NCBI RefSeq assembly: GCF_004343705.1
Contig: NZ_SKFH01000007.1
Coordinates: 62,001-126,000 of the forward strand
Source of the DNA: Flaviaesturariibacter aridisoli
GTDB taxonomy: Bacteria > Bacteroidota > Bacteroidia > Chitinophagales > Chitinophagaceae
Reading direction: 5' to 3'
DNA: 64,000 nt
Each line of letters opens with the position of its first letter. The first letter of the stretch is position 1. The notes under the pieces are model-generated. The model ran no database searches. It saw only the letters and a program-made list of their open reading frames with translations, and was not told where the DNA came from. The position numbers and the translations under genes are program-made. This document shows, piece by piece, positions 25,429 through 35,114 of the stretch.

Positions 25429-26907
25429 TTAATAAGCCCGCGCAAAGAGCACACGCTGCGTGGACGGCTTACCCGTGAGCACACATACACCTTCCTCCTG
25501 CTCGTTGTCGAGCGGGATGCAGCGGATGGTAGCCTTCGTTTTTTCCTTGATGGCCGTTTCCGTCTCCGCGGTACCATCCCAATGGGCGGATACGAAGCCG
25601 GTTTTCGTGTCGAGGGTACGCTCAAATTCTTCCCAGCTGTCCACCTTCGTAATGTGCCCGTCGCGGAAGGCTTTGGCGCGGTTGAACATGTTGGCCTGGA
25701 TCTCCACCAGCAGGTTTTGAATATGCTGCGTCAGTCCTTCCAGGGGCAGGGTGCTTTTTTCCTTCGTGTCGCGGCGGGCCACTTCCACCACGCCGTTGGC
25801 GAGGTCGCGGGCGCCGAGGGTAATGCGCACGGGCACGCCCTTCAGCTCGTATTCCGCAAACTTCCAGCCGGCGCGCTGGTTGTCGCTGTCGTCGTATTTC
25901 ACGCGGATGCCGGCGGCCTTCAATTCGGCGATGAGCTTATCGGCATGCGGCGCCATTTCGGTCTTGCCTTCGGGTCCTTTATAAATGGGTACGATCACCA
26001 CCTGCAGCGGTGCGATGCGCGGCGGGAGCACAAGGCCCTGGTCGTCGGAGTGCGCCATGACGAGGCCGCCGATAAGGCGGGTGCTCACGCCCCAGGAGGT
26101 GGCCCACACGTATTCCTGCTTGTTTTCCCTGGTGAGGTATTTCACTTCGAACGCCTTGGCGAAGTTCTGGCCGAGAAAGTGCGAGGTGCCGGCCTGCAGG
26201 GCCTTGCCGTCCTGCATCAGCGCTTCGATGCAATAGGTATCTACCGCGCCGGCAAAACGCTCGGCGGGTGTCTTCACCCCCTTGATGACGGGCACGGCCA
26301 TGTATTCCTCGGCAAATTGGGCGTAGACGTCGAGCATTTGCTTTGTTTCCACAACAGCTTCTTCGGCGGTGGCGTGCGCCGTGTGTCCTTCCTGCCAGAG
26401 GAATTCGGCCGTACGCAGAAAGAGGCGCGTGCGCATCTCCCAGCGCACCACGTTGGCCCACTGGTTCACGAGGATGGGCAGGTCGCGGTAGCTCTGGATC
26501 CAGTCTTTGTAGGTATTCCAGATGATGGCTTCGGAGGTAGGGCGCACCACGAGCTCTTCCTCGAGTTTCGCTTCGGGGTCCACCATCAGCTTGCCGGGTT
26601 TCGAAGGATCGTTCTTGAGGCGGTAGTGCGTCACCACGGCGCACTCCTTGGCGAAACCTTCGGCGTTCTTTTCCTCGGCCTCAAAAAGACTTTTGGGCAC
26701 AAACAGGGGGAAGTAGGCGTTCTGGTGGCCGGTATCCTTGAACATGCGGTCCAGCACGTCGCGCATGTTTTCCCAGAGGGCGTATCCGTAGGGCTTGATC
26801 ACCATGCAACCGCGCACGGCCGAATAATCGGCCAGTCCGCCGCGGATGATGAGGTCATTGTACCATTGCGAGTAATCGGTTTCCCGGGACGTAATTGCGT
26901 TGCTCAT
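25429..26907 (-). CDS. proS: Prolyl-tRNA synthetase, short (type 3) form
   Basis: A 492-residue class II aminoacyl-tRNA synthetase that charges tRNA-Pro. Class II motif 1 includes [16 protein letters not shown]. Motif 2 is [24 protein letters not shown] in part (residues near 155-180), with [11 protein letters not shown] before it. The anticodon-binding domain starts at about residue 295 (QVVIVPIYK). The length and C-terminus are those of the archaeal/eukaryotic-like ProS without the editing insertion, as usual in Bacteroidota. The C-terminus ends RVLFARAY, matching the terminal Tyr of this form. Confidence 0.97.
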   Translation of the reverse strand: MSNAITSRETDYSQWYNDLIIRGGLADYSAVRGCMVIKPYGYALWENMRDVLDRMFKDTGHQNAYFPLFVPKSLFEAEEKNAEGFAKECAVVTHYRLKNDPSKPGKLMVDPEAKLEEELVVRPTSEAIIWNTYKDWIQSYRDLPILVNQWANVVRWEMRTRLFLRTAEFLWQEGHTAHATAEEAVVETKQMLDVYAQFAEEYMAVPVIKGVKTPAERFAGAVDTYCIEALMQDGKALQAGTSHFLGQNFAKAFEVKYLTRENKQEYVWATSWGVSTRLIGGLVMAHSDDQGLVLPPRIAPLQVVIVPIYKGPEGKTEMAPHADKLIAELKAAGIRVKYDDSDNQRAGWKFAEYELKGVPVRITLGARDLANGVVEVARRDTKEKSTLPLEGLTQHIQNLLVEIQANMFNRAKAFRDGHITKVDSWEEFERTLDTKTGFVSAHWDGTAETETAIKEKTKATIRCIPLDNEQEEGVCVLTGKPSTQRVLFARAY

Positions 26908-27067
26908 GTCTTATCGCGATATTTGCTAATGTTTTGTGAAGGGGTGTCCGGCTGCGCAACTGTTACGGGTCTGTGAATCAACTTTACAGCAGGGTCCATT
27001 CCCGGATTTTCGGGAGGCCCAAAAGTAACAAATCCGGGCGCAATCCTCAACCTTTAAAGAAGTGCAT

Positions 27068-27718
27068 ATGAAACCTGCTTTACCCATCCTGGTCCTTTGC
27101 GCGGCGGCCGTTGGCTGTACCACGCCGTACAAGTCGGGACAAACACCCGACGATGTGTACTTCTCGCCGGCAAAGCCGGAAGTGGACTACGTGCAGGTGG
27201 AACAACGCGCCGAGGCGCCGCGCTCCGAAACCCGCGAAGACCGCTACCTGCGCCTGCGCGTCCGCAACCGCGACCGCTGGTCGCAGTTCGACGATTACTA
27301 CAGCGATCCCTACGCCTATCACTACTCCACGAGCAATTGCTACTGCGAAAGCAACCCGCGCCTGTCGTGGAGCTATTATTATTCGCCCTATTCGCCGTAT
27401 TACCACGGTTACGCTTACGTGCCGTTGCGGCCCTCGGTGCCCAACCGCCCGCGCAACTTCAACTTCGAGTCGTATCGTCCGCCGGCGCCCGGTGCCCCGG
27501 TCTATTCGTCGGGCAAGCCCGGTGATTACGGCGTTCCTTCAAACGCCACCGGCAGCGGCTCTTCTTCAGGCAATACCCGCGGCAGCGGCCTGCGCAACGT
27601 CTTCAGCGGATCGACGCGGAACACCGGCACGCAGCCGGCAGGCAGCACCCCTTCGTCGTCGTCCGCTTCACCCAGCTCCACGCCCGCACCCCGCAACGCA
27701 CCGGTGCGCCGCTTCTGA
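27068..27718 (+). CDS. Lipoprotein, tyrosine/proline-rich, unknown function
   Basis: A 216-residue lipoprotein with a lipobox (AAVGC, acylated Cys17). The segment GQTPDDVYFSP recurs in hypothetical lipoproteins of Bacteroidota. A charged region (about 50-80) and a tyrosine-rich stretch (YYYSPYSPYYHGYAYV) follow, and the last 70 residues are low complexity (S, T, G, P). No enzymatic domain. I use ATG 27068 in place of the GTG two codons earlier. It lies 32 bases before the barrel gene on the same strand and may be co-transcribed with it. Confidence 0.82.
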   Translation: MKPALPILVLCAAAVGCTTPYKSGQTPDDVYFSPAKPEVDYVQVEQRAEAPRSETREDRYLRLRVRNRDRWSQFDDYYSDPYAYHYSTSNCYCESNPRLSWSYYYSPYSPYYHGYAYVPLRPSVPNRPRNFNFESYRPPAPGAPVYSSGKPGDYGVPSNATGSGSSSGNTRGSGLRNVFSGSTRNTGTQPAGSTPSSSSASPSSTPAPRNAPVRRF

Positions 27719-27750
27719 CCTGATATTCGAACACCCGTAAGCTACGCTTT

Positions 27751-29283
27751 ATGAAAAAAGGGTCCCTGCTCCTTTGCCCCCTCCTGTCCGCCGCGGCGCT
27801 GCACGCTCAGTCGCCATCCGACGCCCTGCAGTTTTCCTGGTACGCCCCCGGCGGCACCGCCCGCCAGCAGGCGATCGGCGGCGCTATGGGCTCGCTCGGC
27901 GGCGATTATTCCGCCACCTTTGTCAACCCTGCCGGCCTCGGCTTTTACCGCACCAGCGACGTCCTCCTCTCGGGCGCCTACCACTGGAGCGACACCCGCG
28001 CCACGTATAACGACCGCACGGAAAAAAGCAAGGACAGCCGCTTTAACGTCAACGCCCTCGGGCTGGTGCTGGGCGGCAGCCACCAGGGCCGCGGCATGGC
28101 CCTCAGCCTCGGCTTCAGCACGCAGGCCGACTTCCGGAGCGAGCTCGTTTACCGCGGCCGCAACCAGGTATCCTCCTACGCGCAGCGCTTCGCGGAAGAA
28201 CTCGCCCGCAACGGCGTGCGCGACTCCACAGCGGCTTACCTCTATCCCTTCGGCAGCAGCCTCGCCCTCAACACCTACTGGCTCGACCCGGTTAAGAATG
28301 GGTCCGGACAGGTAACGGGCTTCACCTCCACCGCGCCCGTGGCAACCGGCCTGCTGCAGGAGCAACTGGTCAGCAACCGCGGGGGCATTTACGAGCTGGC
28401 CATCGGCGGCGGCGGGCAAGTGAGCAAACGCTGGTTCTTCGGCGGCACCGTCGGCATCCCGATCCTCAATTACAGCCGTCATTCGACCTTTACCGAAGCC
28501 GATGCCACCAACGATACGTCGAACCGGTTCGATTATGCTTCCTTTGAAGAGAATCTGAGCACGAAAGGCACGGGCCTCAACCTGCGTCTCGGCGCCATTT
28601 ACAAGCCTGCCGAATTCTGGCGCCTCGGCCTGTCGGTGCAAACGCCCACGCTCTATTCGCTGACCGATGTTTTCGACTACGTGGCTACTGTGAATACAGA
28701 AAGCTACCAGGGTGAATTATTCGACGCCTCCAAAGACTACAACGACGGCAACGCCAACCAGTTCAAATACCGGCTTATCACGCCGTGGAAAGTTACCGGC
28801 AGTCTCTCCTGGGTGCTGCGCGAGATCGAAGACGTCACGAAGCAGCGCGGCTTCCTTACCGCCGATGTTGAGTACGTGCACTACCGGGGCATGCGTTACC
28901 TCCGCGATGCCGACGAAGAAACCAACGACAACGGCAACGACGCCTATTTCAATGCTGTGAACAACACGATCAAGGATATTTACAAAGGTGCCTTCAACGT
29001 ACGCGTTGGTGGCGAGCTGAAGTTCAGTCCCATCATGGTGCGTGCGGGTGCCGCTTATTACGGCAACCCGTATAAGGAAGTAAACGGCGGCAGCGGCAAC
29101 AAACTCAACCTGAGCGGCGGTCTTGGCTACCGCAACAAGGGCTACTTCTTCGATCTCACCTACGTGCACAGCCTGCAGCGGGATATCCACGCGCCCTACC
29201 GGCTTTCCTCTGCCGACTATTACGTGGCGGAAACCCGGCGCACGCAGGGCAATGTAACGCTGACGTTCGGGATGAAGTTTTGA
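27751..29283 (+). CDS. OmpP1/FadL-like outer-membrane beta-barrel protein
   Basis: A 510-residue protein with a signal peptide (LLSAAALHAQ). The N-terminal motif GTARQQAIGGAMGSLGGDYSA with NPAGLGFYR is the Bacteroidota OmpP1/FadL/TodX-like (and PorV-like) start. Alternating polar/hydrophobic strands continue to the C-terminus, which ends TFGMKF with a terminal aromatic for barrel insertion. The cargo is unknown; FadL relatives pass hydrophobic compounds, whereas PorV relatives act in T9SS. No T9SS gene is adjacent, so I keep the general call. Confidence 0.85.
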   Translation: MKKGSLLLCPLLSAAALHAQSPSDALQFSWYAPGGTARQQAIGGAMGSLGGDYSATFVNPAGLGFYRTSDVLLSGAYHWSDTRATYNDRTEKSKDSRFNVNALGLVLGGSHQGRGMALSLGFSTQADFRSELVYRGRNQVSSYAQRFAEELARNGVRDSTAAYLYPFGSSLALNTYWLDPVKNGSGQVTGFTSTAPVATGLLQEQLVSNRGGIYELAIGGGGQVSKRWFFGGTVGIPILNYSRHSTFTEADATNDTSNRFDYASFEENLSTKGTGLNLRLGAIYKPAEFWRLGLSVQTPTLYSLTDVFDYVATVNTESYQGELFDASKDYNDGNANQFKYRLITPWKVTGSLSWVLREIEDVTKQRGFLTADVEYVHYRGMRYLRDADEETNDNGNDAYFNAVNNTIKDIYKGAFNVRVGGELKFSPIMVRAGAAYYGNPYKEVNGGSGNKLNLSGGLGYRNKGYFFDLTYVHSLQRDIHAPYRLSSADYYVAETRRTQGNVTLTFGMKF

Positions 29284-29311
29284 GAAAATGAAAATAAAGT
29301 GTTACGCTAAG

Positions 29312-29336
29312 GAGACGCATCATGTGCGTCTCTTTT
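29312..29336 (+). terminator. Terminator after the OmpP1-like gene
   Basis: GAGACGCA pairs with TGCGTCTC across a 5-base loop and is followed by TTTT, 28 bases after the stop at 29283. Confidence 0.8.
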
Positions 29337-29451
29337 CATTGAAACCCACGCCTGGTGAAATCAAAACGACACCGTTGCAAGCAGTGCCGTTACCCTATCT
29401 CTTCGCGAACCGCTTCTACTCTTATTTTCTAAGGCGGCTCCAAACCTCCTT

Positions 29452-30336
29452 CTACTTAAACTTACTTATGAGTTCCGCTCCCGGCAGCCACTCAAACTCT
29501 TCATCCTTCCGGAACCAGGTGAGCTGGCGTTTGGCGTATTGGCGCGTATTCGTCTGGATGTCGGTGACGGCCTGCTGCAGGGAGATCTTGCCATCGAAAT
29601 GCTCGAACAACTCGCGGTAGCCCACGGTTTGCAGCGCGTTCATCTGGCGCAGCGGGTAAAGGCCGCGGGCTTCGGCCTCGAGGCCGGCGTCCATCATCTC
29701 GAGCACCCGCCGGTTGATCCGGTCGTAGAGCTCTTCGCGGGGCACATCCAGCACAAACTTTTGTACGATGAAGGGCCGCTCGGCCTTGCGGCGGCTATGG
29801 AAGTCGAGGATGGAGCGGCCGGTGCTCCGCACCACTTCGAGGGCGCGCAACAAGCGGTGCGGGTTCTGGTTCTCCCCCTCGCTGTAAAATTTCGGATCGG
29901 CGGCGGCCACCTCGCCCTGGAGCCAGGCCAGCCCCTTGCGCTCGTAGTCGGCCTGCAGCCGCTTGCGGAGCTCCTGAGGAATGTCGGGAACGGCGTCCAT
30001 GCCTTCCAGCAGGGCTTTGATATACAGCCCGGTGCCACCCACCACCACGAGCGTATCTTTCTTCTTGAACACGCGCTGCGCTACATCGAGCGCGTATTTT
30101 TCATACGAAGCCGCGTTTAGGTTGTCGTAGATCGAATGCGACATGATGAAGTTGTGGCGCACCGCGGCCAGTTCCTCGCGCGAGGGGCGCGCTACACCGA
30201 TGTTCAGTTCGCGGTAGCACTGCCGGCTGTCGGCTGACAGGATCTCTGTGTCCAGGGCCTGAGCCACCTCGATGGCCGCGGCCGTTTTACCCGCGGCCGT
30301 TGCGCCCGCGATCACGATCAGCTGTTTGTCCGGCAT
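29452..30336 (-). CDS. miaA: tRNA dimethylallyltransferase MiaA
   Basis: A 294-residue enzyme that adds the dimethylallyl group to A37 of tRNAs reading UNN codons. The P-loop is GATAAGKT at residues 11-18. LSADSRQCYRELNIG holds the DSRQ motif that binds A37. VVGGTGLYIKALLEG and TVGYRELFEHFDG (family QAIGYRE region), then DIQTNTRQYAKRQLTWFR, complete the signature. A perfect TAGCTTTG box ends 4 bases before the ATG, which predicts a leaderless mRNA. Confidence 0.97.
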   Translation of the reverse strand: MPDKQLIVIAGATAAGKTAAAIEVAQALDTEILSADSRQCYRELNIGVARPSREELAAVRHNFIMSHSIYDNLNAASYEKYALDVAQRVFKKKDTLVVVGGTGLYIKALLEGMDAVPDIPQELRKRLQADYERKGLAWLQGEVAAADPKFYSEGENQNPHRLLRALEVVRSTGRSILDFHSRRKAERPFIVQKFVLDVPREELYDRINRRVLEMMDAGLEAEARGLYPLRQMNALQTVGYRELFEHFDGKISLQQAVTDIQTNTRQYAKRQLTWFRKDEEFEWLPGAELISKFK

Positions 30337-30340
30337 GCGG

Positions 30341-30348
30341 CAAAGCTA
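30341..30348 (-). promoter_or_regulatory. -7 box (TAGCTTTG) 4 nt before miaA ATG
   Basis: A full TAnnTTTG match on the minus strand, separated from the ATG at 30336 by GCCG-type four bases only. The transcription start should fall on or next to the ATG. Confidence 0.7.
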
Positions 30349-30412
30349 TGGGAACCGCAGAACAGAAGAACAAGGAACACGGAATGATGAAGTGAGGGAA
30401 GAAGGTTGAATG

Positions 30413-30441
30413 AAAAAGGGAAGCGCTTCTGGCCTCCCTTT
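30413..30441 (-). terminator. Terminator of the pRiA4b-like gene
   Basis: On the minus strand AAAGGGA pairs with TCCCTTT, followed by TTT. It lies about 40 bases after the stop at 30482. Confidence 0.55.
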
Positions 30442-30481
30442 GATAGTCAAAATTCCTTGTGCGATATGCTACTTCCTTGTG

Positions 30482-31051
30482 CTAGAATTCTTCCTCGCCC
30501 CCGGCATGATCATCGGCGCCGCCGGCGTCATCCGAAGTGGTGCCTTCGTCGCCTTCGGTACCGAAGCCTTCGGCGTCCTTACTAAGGTCGTATTTTTCTT
30601 CCACGTCGGCGAAGCGCTCGCCCAGCAGGCTTTTGGCTCCGTACTGGCTAGGGGCGATGCCTTCCGTACGCACCGTGGCGGGGTAGCTGACCTTGGGGTT
30701 TTCTTCTTTCGAAACACCGATGAGCGATACGAGAAACGTCCAGTTCTTGTTGAAGTCGTAGACGTACACAAAGCGCTGGTTGGGATCTTTGATCTCCGAG
30801 CCGATGGTCACGTCCTTCATCAGCAGGGGTGCCATCCGGTAAGGGCGGTCGTAGTGCTCAAGGGAAATTTCGCGGCCGCGCTGCCAGTTGTCATTGCTTC
30901 GGTAGAAGGTGGCTCCGTGCTTGTTGTCAAACTCGAACGACTTCAGGATAGCATCGTGCAGCTGGAAGAACGAATGGGTATGGCGGATGGCGATGTCGCG
31001 GTAAACGCTGTCATCTTCCTCATATTGTACTCTGAACTTAAGTATGGCCAT
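30482..31051 (-). CDS. pRiA4b ORF-3-like (IS1096 TnpR-like) domain protein
   Basis: A 189-residue soluble protein. FRVQYEEDDSVYRDIAIRHTHSFFQLHDAILKSF and YVYDFNKNWTFLVSL (shortened here: YDFNKNWTF) are features of the plasmid pRiA4b ORF-3 family: 'L-H-x-AIL-x-F ... YDFGDxW'. The C-terminal 35 residues are acidic and glycine-rich (DDAGGADDHAGGEEEF). Despite the family's IS1096 name, no transposase or inverted repeats are near, and such proteins are common chromosomal genes in Bacteroidota. Function unknown. A TATTTTTG box lies 24 bases upstream. Confidence 0.85.
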   Translation of the reverse strand: MAILKFRVQYEEDDSVYRDIAIRHTHSFFQLHDAILKSFEFDNKHGATFYRSNDNWQRGREISLEHYDRPYRMAPLLMKDVTIGSEIKDPNQRFVYVYDFNKNWTFLVSLIGVSKEENPKVSYPATVRTEGIAPSQYGAKSLLGERFADVEEKYDLSKDAEGFGTEGDEGTTSDDAGGADDHAGGEEEF

Positions 31052-31075
31052 GCAGGGGAATCACTAGGTGAAGAT

Positions 31076-31083
31076 CAAAAATA
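31076..31083 (-). promoter_or_regulatory. -7 box (TATTTTTG) of the pRiA4b-like gene
   Basis: A full TAnnTTTG match on the minus strand, 24 bases before the ATG at 31051. Confidence 0.55.
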
Positions 31084-31170
31084 AGGAAATGGCGTTTATT
31101 GGTTAATCGGTCTATTGGTTAATTGGTCCGGGGACCTACCAACCTTGAAAACTACAGCATCCCAAGCACC

Positions 31171-32601
31171 TCAAGAACCCGGGCTTTTCGGTTGAAGGCC
31201 CAGTTCGGCCGCCTTTTTCAGCATATACCCGTAGGCGGCCTCGAATTCATTGGAGATCTCTCCATCCAGGATGGCGTTGCGGATGGCGTCCTTGATGTCG
31301 CCAACGGCGCGCGAGGGTGAAATCCCGAAGGTTTCCATGATGAGCTCGCCGCTGATCGGCGGCTGCCAGTTGCGCACGCGGTCCTTCTCCTCCACTTCCA
31401 CGCAGCGTTGCTTCACCAGCTCGAAGTTGTCGAGGAAGCGCTGCACTTTCACCTTGTTCTTGGAGGTGATGTCGCTTTCGCAAAGCATCATCAGGTCGTC
31501 GAAGTCGTCGCCGGCATCGAAGAGCAGGCGGCGGATGGCCGAGTCCGTGATGTCTTCCTTCGACAGCGAGATGGGCCGCAGGTGCAGCTCCACGAGCTTG
31601 CGCACGTATCTCATCGGGTCGCCGAGCGGCAGCTTAAGCTTGGTGAAGATCTTCGGCACCATGCGTCCGCCGACTACTTCGTGGCCGTGAAAGGTCCAGC
31701 CATGGCCTTCCTCGAAACGCTTCGTGGCCGGCTTTGCGATGTCGTGGAGGATGGCGGCCCAGCGCAGCCAGAGGCTGTCGGAGCGCTGCGCCACGTTGTC
31801 GAGCACCTGCAGGGTATGGTAAAAGTTGTCCTTGTGCCCGAGGCCGTCCACGAATTCGGCGCCGGCGAGCTCCACCATCTGCGGGAAGATGATGTCGAGC
31901 AGCTTCGAATCGTAGAGCAGCTTAAACCCGATAGAGGGTTTCGGGCAGGCAACGATCTTGTTGAGCTCGTCGGTGATGCGTTCCTGCGAGATGATAGCGA
32001 TGCGTTCGCGCATTTCACGGATAGCGCGAAAGGTAGGCGGGTGAATGCGGAAGTTGAGCTGCGCCGCAAAGCGGATGGCGCGGAGCATCCGCAGCGGGTC
32101 GTCGCTGAAGGTGAGCGCCGGCTCGCCGGGAGTGCGGAGGAGCTGTTGCTTCAGGTCGTCGATGCCGTTGAAGGGATCCACCAGGCGACCGAAATCGGCT
32201 TCGTTGAGCGATACGGCCAGCGCATTGATGGTGAAATCGCGGCGGAGCTGGTCGTCCTCGATTGTTCCTGGCACCACCACGGGGTTGCGCGAGGCGCGGT
32301 TGTAGCTTTCCTTGCGGGCGCCCACGAATTCCATGTCGAAGCCGTCGGGCGTGCGGAAGTGCGCCGTTCCGAAGTTGCGGAAGAGGCTGACGTGCGGCCG
32401 CGGGCGAAAAGCATGGGCGGCCTTCTGGGCCAGTGCCAGCGCATCGCCCACGCACACGAAGTCGGCGTCCTTGGTCGGCCGGCCGAGCAGCTTGTCGCGC
32501 ACAAAGCCGCCCACCAGGTAGCAGGGAAGCCCCAGCGTCCGGGCGGCGTCGGCCACCGGTTGTATCTTTTCCAGCTCAAGCGAAGTGCAGGGAATCTCCA
32601 T
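31171..32601 (-). CDS. cca: CCA tRNA nucleotidyltransferase with HD domain
   Basis: A 476-residue enzyme that adds or repairs the 3' CCA of tRNAs. The head domain is class II poly(A)-polymerase-like: [13 protein letters not shown], then KDADFVCVG with the two catalytic aspartates, then [11 protein letters not shown]. The RNA- and nucleotide-binding neck includes [16 protein letters not shown]. An HD domain follows ([13 protein letters not shown], with FHGHEVVGG). The open frame extends upstream of ATG 32601 but overlaps the divergent gene and has non-coding composition. The tRNA gene in this window lacks an encoded CCA, in line with a need for this enzyme. Confidence 0.95.
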   Translation of the reverse strand: MEIPCTSLELEKIQPVADAARTLGLPCYLVGGFVRDKLLGRPTKDADFVCVGDALALAQKAAHAFRPRPHVSLFRNFGTAHFRTPDGFDMEFVGARKESYNRASRNPVVVPGTIEDDQLRRDFTINALAVSLNEADFGRLVDPFNGIDDLKQQLLRTPGEPALTFSDDPLRMLRAIRFAAQLNFRIHPPTFRAIREMRERIAIISQERITDELNKIVACPKPSIGFKLLYDSKLLDIIFPQMVELAGAEFVDGLGHKDNFYHTLQVLDNVAQRSDSLWLRWAAILHDIAKPATKRFEEGHGWTFHGHEVVGGRMVPKIFTKLKLPLGDPMRYVRKLVELHLRPISLSKEDITDSAIRRLLFDAGDDFDDLMMLCESDITSKNKVKVQRFLDNFELVKQRCVEVEEKDRVRNWQPPISGELIMETFGISPSRAVGDIKDAIRNAILDGEISNEFEAAYGYMLKKAAELGLQPKSPGS

Positions 32602-32612
32602 AGACAATCGTG

Positions 32613-32620
32613 CAAATGTA
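32613..32620 (-). promoter_or_regulatory. -7 box (TACATTTG) of cca
   Basis: A full TAnnTTTG match on the minus strand, 11 bases before the cca ATG. The divergent gene has CATTTTTG (32641-32648), one mismatch, 15 bases before its own ATG. Confidence 0.6.
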
Positions 32621-32663
32621 GCGGTTGTGGCCTTTTTCCGCATTTTTGCGCCAAACCAACGCC

Positions 32664-34544
32664 ATGCGCTTTGCCCCATTCCTGCTGCTCGCCTGCCTGT
32701 TTGCAATAACATCGCTGCAGGCGCAGCAAAGGCCACCCGCCTATGCGGAGGTCGTGCGCTCTTTTTTCCGCGCGCATTCATTTACCGAAGAAGGGGCGGT
32801 GCTGCTGCACTTCGCCAAGCGGCCCGAAGGGTGGACCGTACAAATACAGGAGGGTATGAACTTCGAGGTGCGCAGTGAGGTGCTCTATTGGCCTACCGAT
32901 TCAACGGCGGGCCGGCAGCTGGCGGGCTTTGAGCCGGCAGGCTCAGCGGAGGAGCAGGAGCGCTCAGTGGAGCGCTTTCTCAACGGCGGGCTGGCGCAGG
33001 AGGAGTATTGCTACGATCGCTTCCCGGTGTATGGCTACGATGGCTGGGAGCGGGATCTGATCGGCACCTATGGGGCGCAGCCGGTGTTGCGCGACACGCT
33101 GCTTGACGCCCTGGCGCGCGCCTATTCGTCGTACGGCGACCTGTTTCTCAACCGCTTTTCGGTACCGGCGTCGCGGGCGCGACAATTCCCGCTGCAGGCG
33201 CGGCTGGCGCCCCTCGAAAAGCCGGGCCTGGCGCGTATCGACAGCGCCCTGGCCTACTACCGGCTGGCCATCGCCACCTTTCGCCGCCTCTGCGCCGCCA
33301 ACCCGGCTTACATCACCCGCGTGGGCAATGCGCCGGTGAAACAGTTCAACGAGGAACTGCACGTCTGGTCGATGATGGATATGAACGGGTATCCCGAAAG
33401 AGGCCGCCCCTTCCTCGACTCGATACATTTCGACGAAAACCTGCGCCGCACCGCACACAACTACCTCGACGCCTGTCCGCCCAACGCGGTGCTGTTCACC
33501 TACGGTGACAATGATACATACCCGCTCTGGTATGTGCAGCAAAAAGAGGGTTACCGCACAGACGTGACCGTGGTCAACACAAGCCTGGCGGGCGTACCGA
33601 TCTACGTGCAAAGCCTCGCGGGCAGCCTGCGCTTCGACCTTCCGAAATCGCTGTATGGGAAATCCGATTTCCTGTATGTGCCCGTAGCGGAGCCACAGGG
33701 CGCCCCGAAGGCGCCGATGACGTTGAAGGAGCTGATCCGCGTCGTGTCGGCGCAGGCCGCCCTGCCGCTGGCGGGTCCGGAAGACCCAACGCCCTACCGG
33801 ATCCCGGGGAACCGTTTGGTGCAACGGGTGGATGCAGCGGCATTCCGCACAATTCACCCCGATAAAAGTGCTGCTTTCGCCCCGGCGATGAACTGGACGA
33901 CCGGCAGCTACCTGACCCTCGACCAGCTGCTGGTATTTGACGTGATCCAAAGCAACCTCGCGAAGCGGCCCATCCTGTTTACGAGCAAAGACCCGCTGCA
34001 CGCCGGCTACCTGGTGCCTGAGGGAACCGCCTTCCGCCTGACGCCCATGACCGCGCTCCAGCAAAAGAAAGCGGCCCCGGCCAATGCATTGCGTAATGAA
34101 AATTTCCTGCTTACAAAGTTCGAGGCAATGGAATTCGACCGGGCCGGAGCGGCACTGCCATCGGCCATCGGCACCGGCTGGCTCATCGATCTCTACACAC
34201 CGCTCATCGCCTACCATGCTACACAAAACCCGGTCAAAGCGCGGAAGTTGTACGCTACGTTGAAAGAGCGACAGCCGCTGGATCGCTTTTACAGCAGCAG
34301 CCTGTTCGATCTTGGCTTTACTGTGTGGACGCTGAGTGACCGAAAAGAAGGCCTGGCCCTTCTGACTACGGCGTTGAACAAGCTACGCCCGGAGCACCTG
34401 GCCGAAACACCGGGCCTTGACCCCTACCCCGCCGCTCAATGGGATGCGCTCCGCCAATGGGTGCTCGACGAGCTCCGCAAACGCAAGGCTACCGAGTCGG
34501 AGCTGAACGCGCTGGTCGACGCGACCGGCCCGCTATTTCCGTAA
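32664..34544 (+). CDS. Secreted protein resembling the soluble C-terminal part of DUF2723 proteins
   Basis: A 626-residue protein with a signal peptide ([15 protein letters not shown]). The central segment [21 protein letters not shown] with [18 protein letters not shown] closely follows the soluble tail of Bacteroidota DUF2723 (protein O-mannosyltransferase-like) membrane enzymes, where 'TNGDNDTFPLWY ... RPDVRVVN' recurs. The many membrane helices of those enzymes are absent, so this looks like a free, exported form. The N-terminal 250 residues are unrecognised. TPR-like helices are likely at the end ([17 protein letters not shown]). Its stop overlaps the convergent Sua5-type gene by 12 bases. 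Start ATG 32664. Confidence 0.75.
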   Translation: MRFAPFLLLACLFAITSLQAQQRPPAYAEVVRSFFRAHSFTEEGAVLLHFAKRPEGWTVQIQEGMNFEVRSEVLYWPTDSTAGRQLAGFEPAGSAEEQERSVERFLNGGLAQEEYCYDRFPVYGYDGWERDLIGTYGAQPVLRDTLLDALARAYSSYGDLFLNRFSVPASRARQFPLQARLAPLEKPGLARIDSALAYYRLAIATFRRLCAANPAYITRVGNAPVKQFNEELHVWSMMDMNGYPERGRPFLDSIHFDENLRRTAHNYLDACPPNAVLFTYGDNDTYPLWYVQQKEGYRTDVTVVNTSLAGVPIYVQSLAGSLRFDLPKSLYGKSDFLYVPVAEPQGAPKAPMTLKELIRVVSAQAALPLAGPEDPTPYRIPGNRLVQRVDAAAFRTIHPDKSAAFAPAMNWTTGSYLTLDQLLVFDVIQSNLAKRPILFTSKDPLHAGYLVPEGTAFRLTPMTALQQKKAAPANALRNENFLLTKFEAMEFDRAGAALPSAIGTGWLIDLYTPLIAYHATQNPVKARKLYATLKERQPLDRFYSSSLFDLGFTVWTLSDRKEGLALLTTALNKLRPEHLAETPGLDPYPAAQWDALRQWVLDELRKRKATESELNALVDATGPLFP

Positions 34545-35114
34545 AAATACCGGAGCGCCTTCCTCCCAGCGGATGATCTGCGAAGGCTGGGCCGCTGTGA
34601 CATCATCCTGGCGCCAGCGAACGATGTGATCGACGCCCTGGCGTATTGCTTCAGACACTTCCGAAAAATGCGCCGCGGCCGGCTCGCCGCTGACGTTGGC
34701 CGACGTGGAAACGAGGGGCGCGCGGAGCCGCTTTACGAGGGCCCTGCAAAAGGGATCGCGGGTGATGCGGATGGCGATGGAGCCGTCGGCAGCCACGAGG
34801 TTGTCGGGCAGCCCCAGCGCGCCGTCGAAGATGACCGTGGTGGGCCGCTCCTGTTGCTGCATGAACGTAAAGACCTCAAGGTCGGGTGCGGCTACATATT
34901 GCAGGATGTCGCGCTCACTGGCCACCAGCACAATGAGGCTTTTGGAGTCGGGGCGCTTTTTAATGGTATAAATACGGTCGATTGCGGCGGCATCGAGGGC
35001 GCTGCAGCCGAGTCCCCAGACCGTGTCGGTGGGATACAGCAGCGTGCCCCCGCAACGCAGGCAGTCGAGCGCCGCGCCCAGCTCGGATTCAAAAAAGGCG
35101 GGATCGGTATTCAT
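34533..35114 (-). CDS. L-threonylcarbamoyladenylate synthase-type protein (Sua5/YciO/YrdC)
   Basis: A 193-residue YrdC-domain protein. TLLYPTDTVWGLGCSA is the nucleotide-binding start, IKKRPDSKSLIVLV the KRP...K motif, and APLVSTSANVSGEPAA the STSAN motif. Full-length Sua5 has an extra C-terminal domain that is missing here, as in TsaC. It likely makes threonylcarbamoyl-AMP for the t6A37 modification of tRNA, though a YciO-type paralogue cannot be excluded. ATG 35114 overlaps the heptosyltransferase stop (ATGA), so both are in one operon; the earlier in-frame ATG at 35171 is inside that gene. Confidence 0.9.
   Translation of the reverse strand: MNTDPAFFESELGAALDCLRCGGTLLYPTDTVWGLGCSALDAAAIDRIYTIKKRPDSKSLIVLVASERDILQYVAAPDLEVFTFMQQQERPTTVIFDGALGLPDNLVAADGSIAIRITRDPFCRALVKRLRAPLVSTSANVSGEPAAAHFSEVSEAIRQGVDHIVRWRQDDVTAAQPSQIIRWEEGAPVFLRK

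Noticed and set aside
30482-31051. IS1096-type mobile element
   Set aside because: Only the pRiA4b/TnpR-like passenger domain is present; no transposase, inverted repeats or target duplication were seen.
33565-33576. TGACCGTGGTCA, a fourth match to the Crp-type palindrome
   Set aside because: It lies inside the DUF2723-like gene, in codons for conserved residues (DVTVVN), so it is explained by coding needs. It does show that chance matches occur in this GC-rich DNA.
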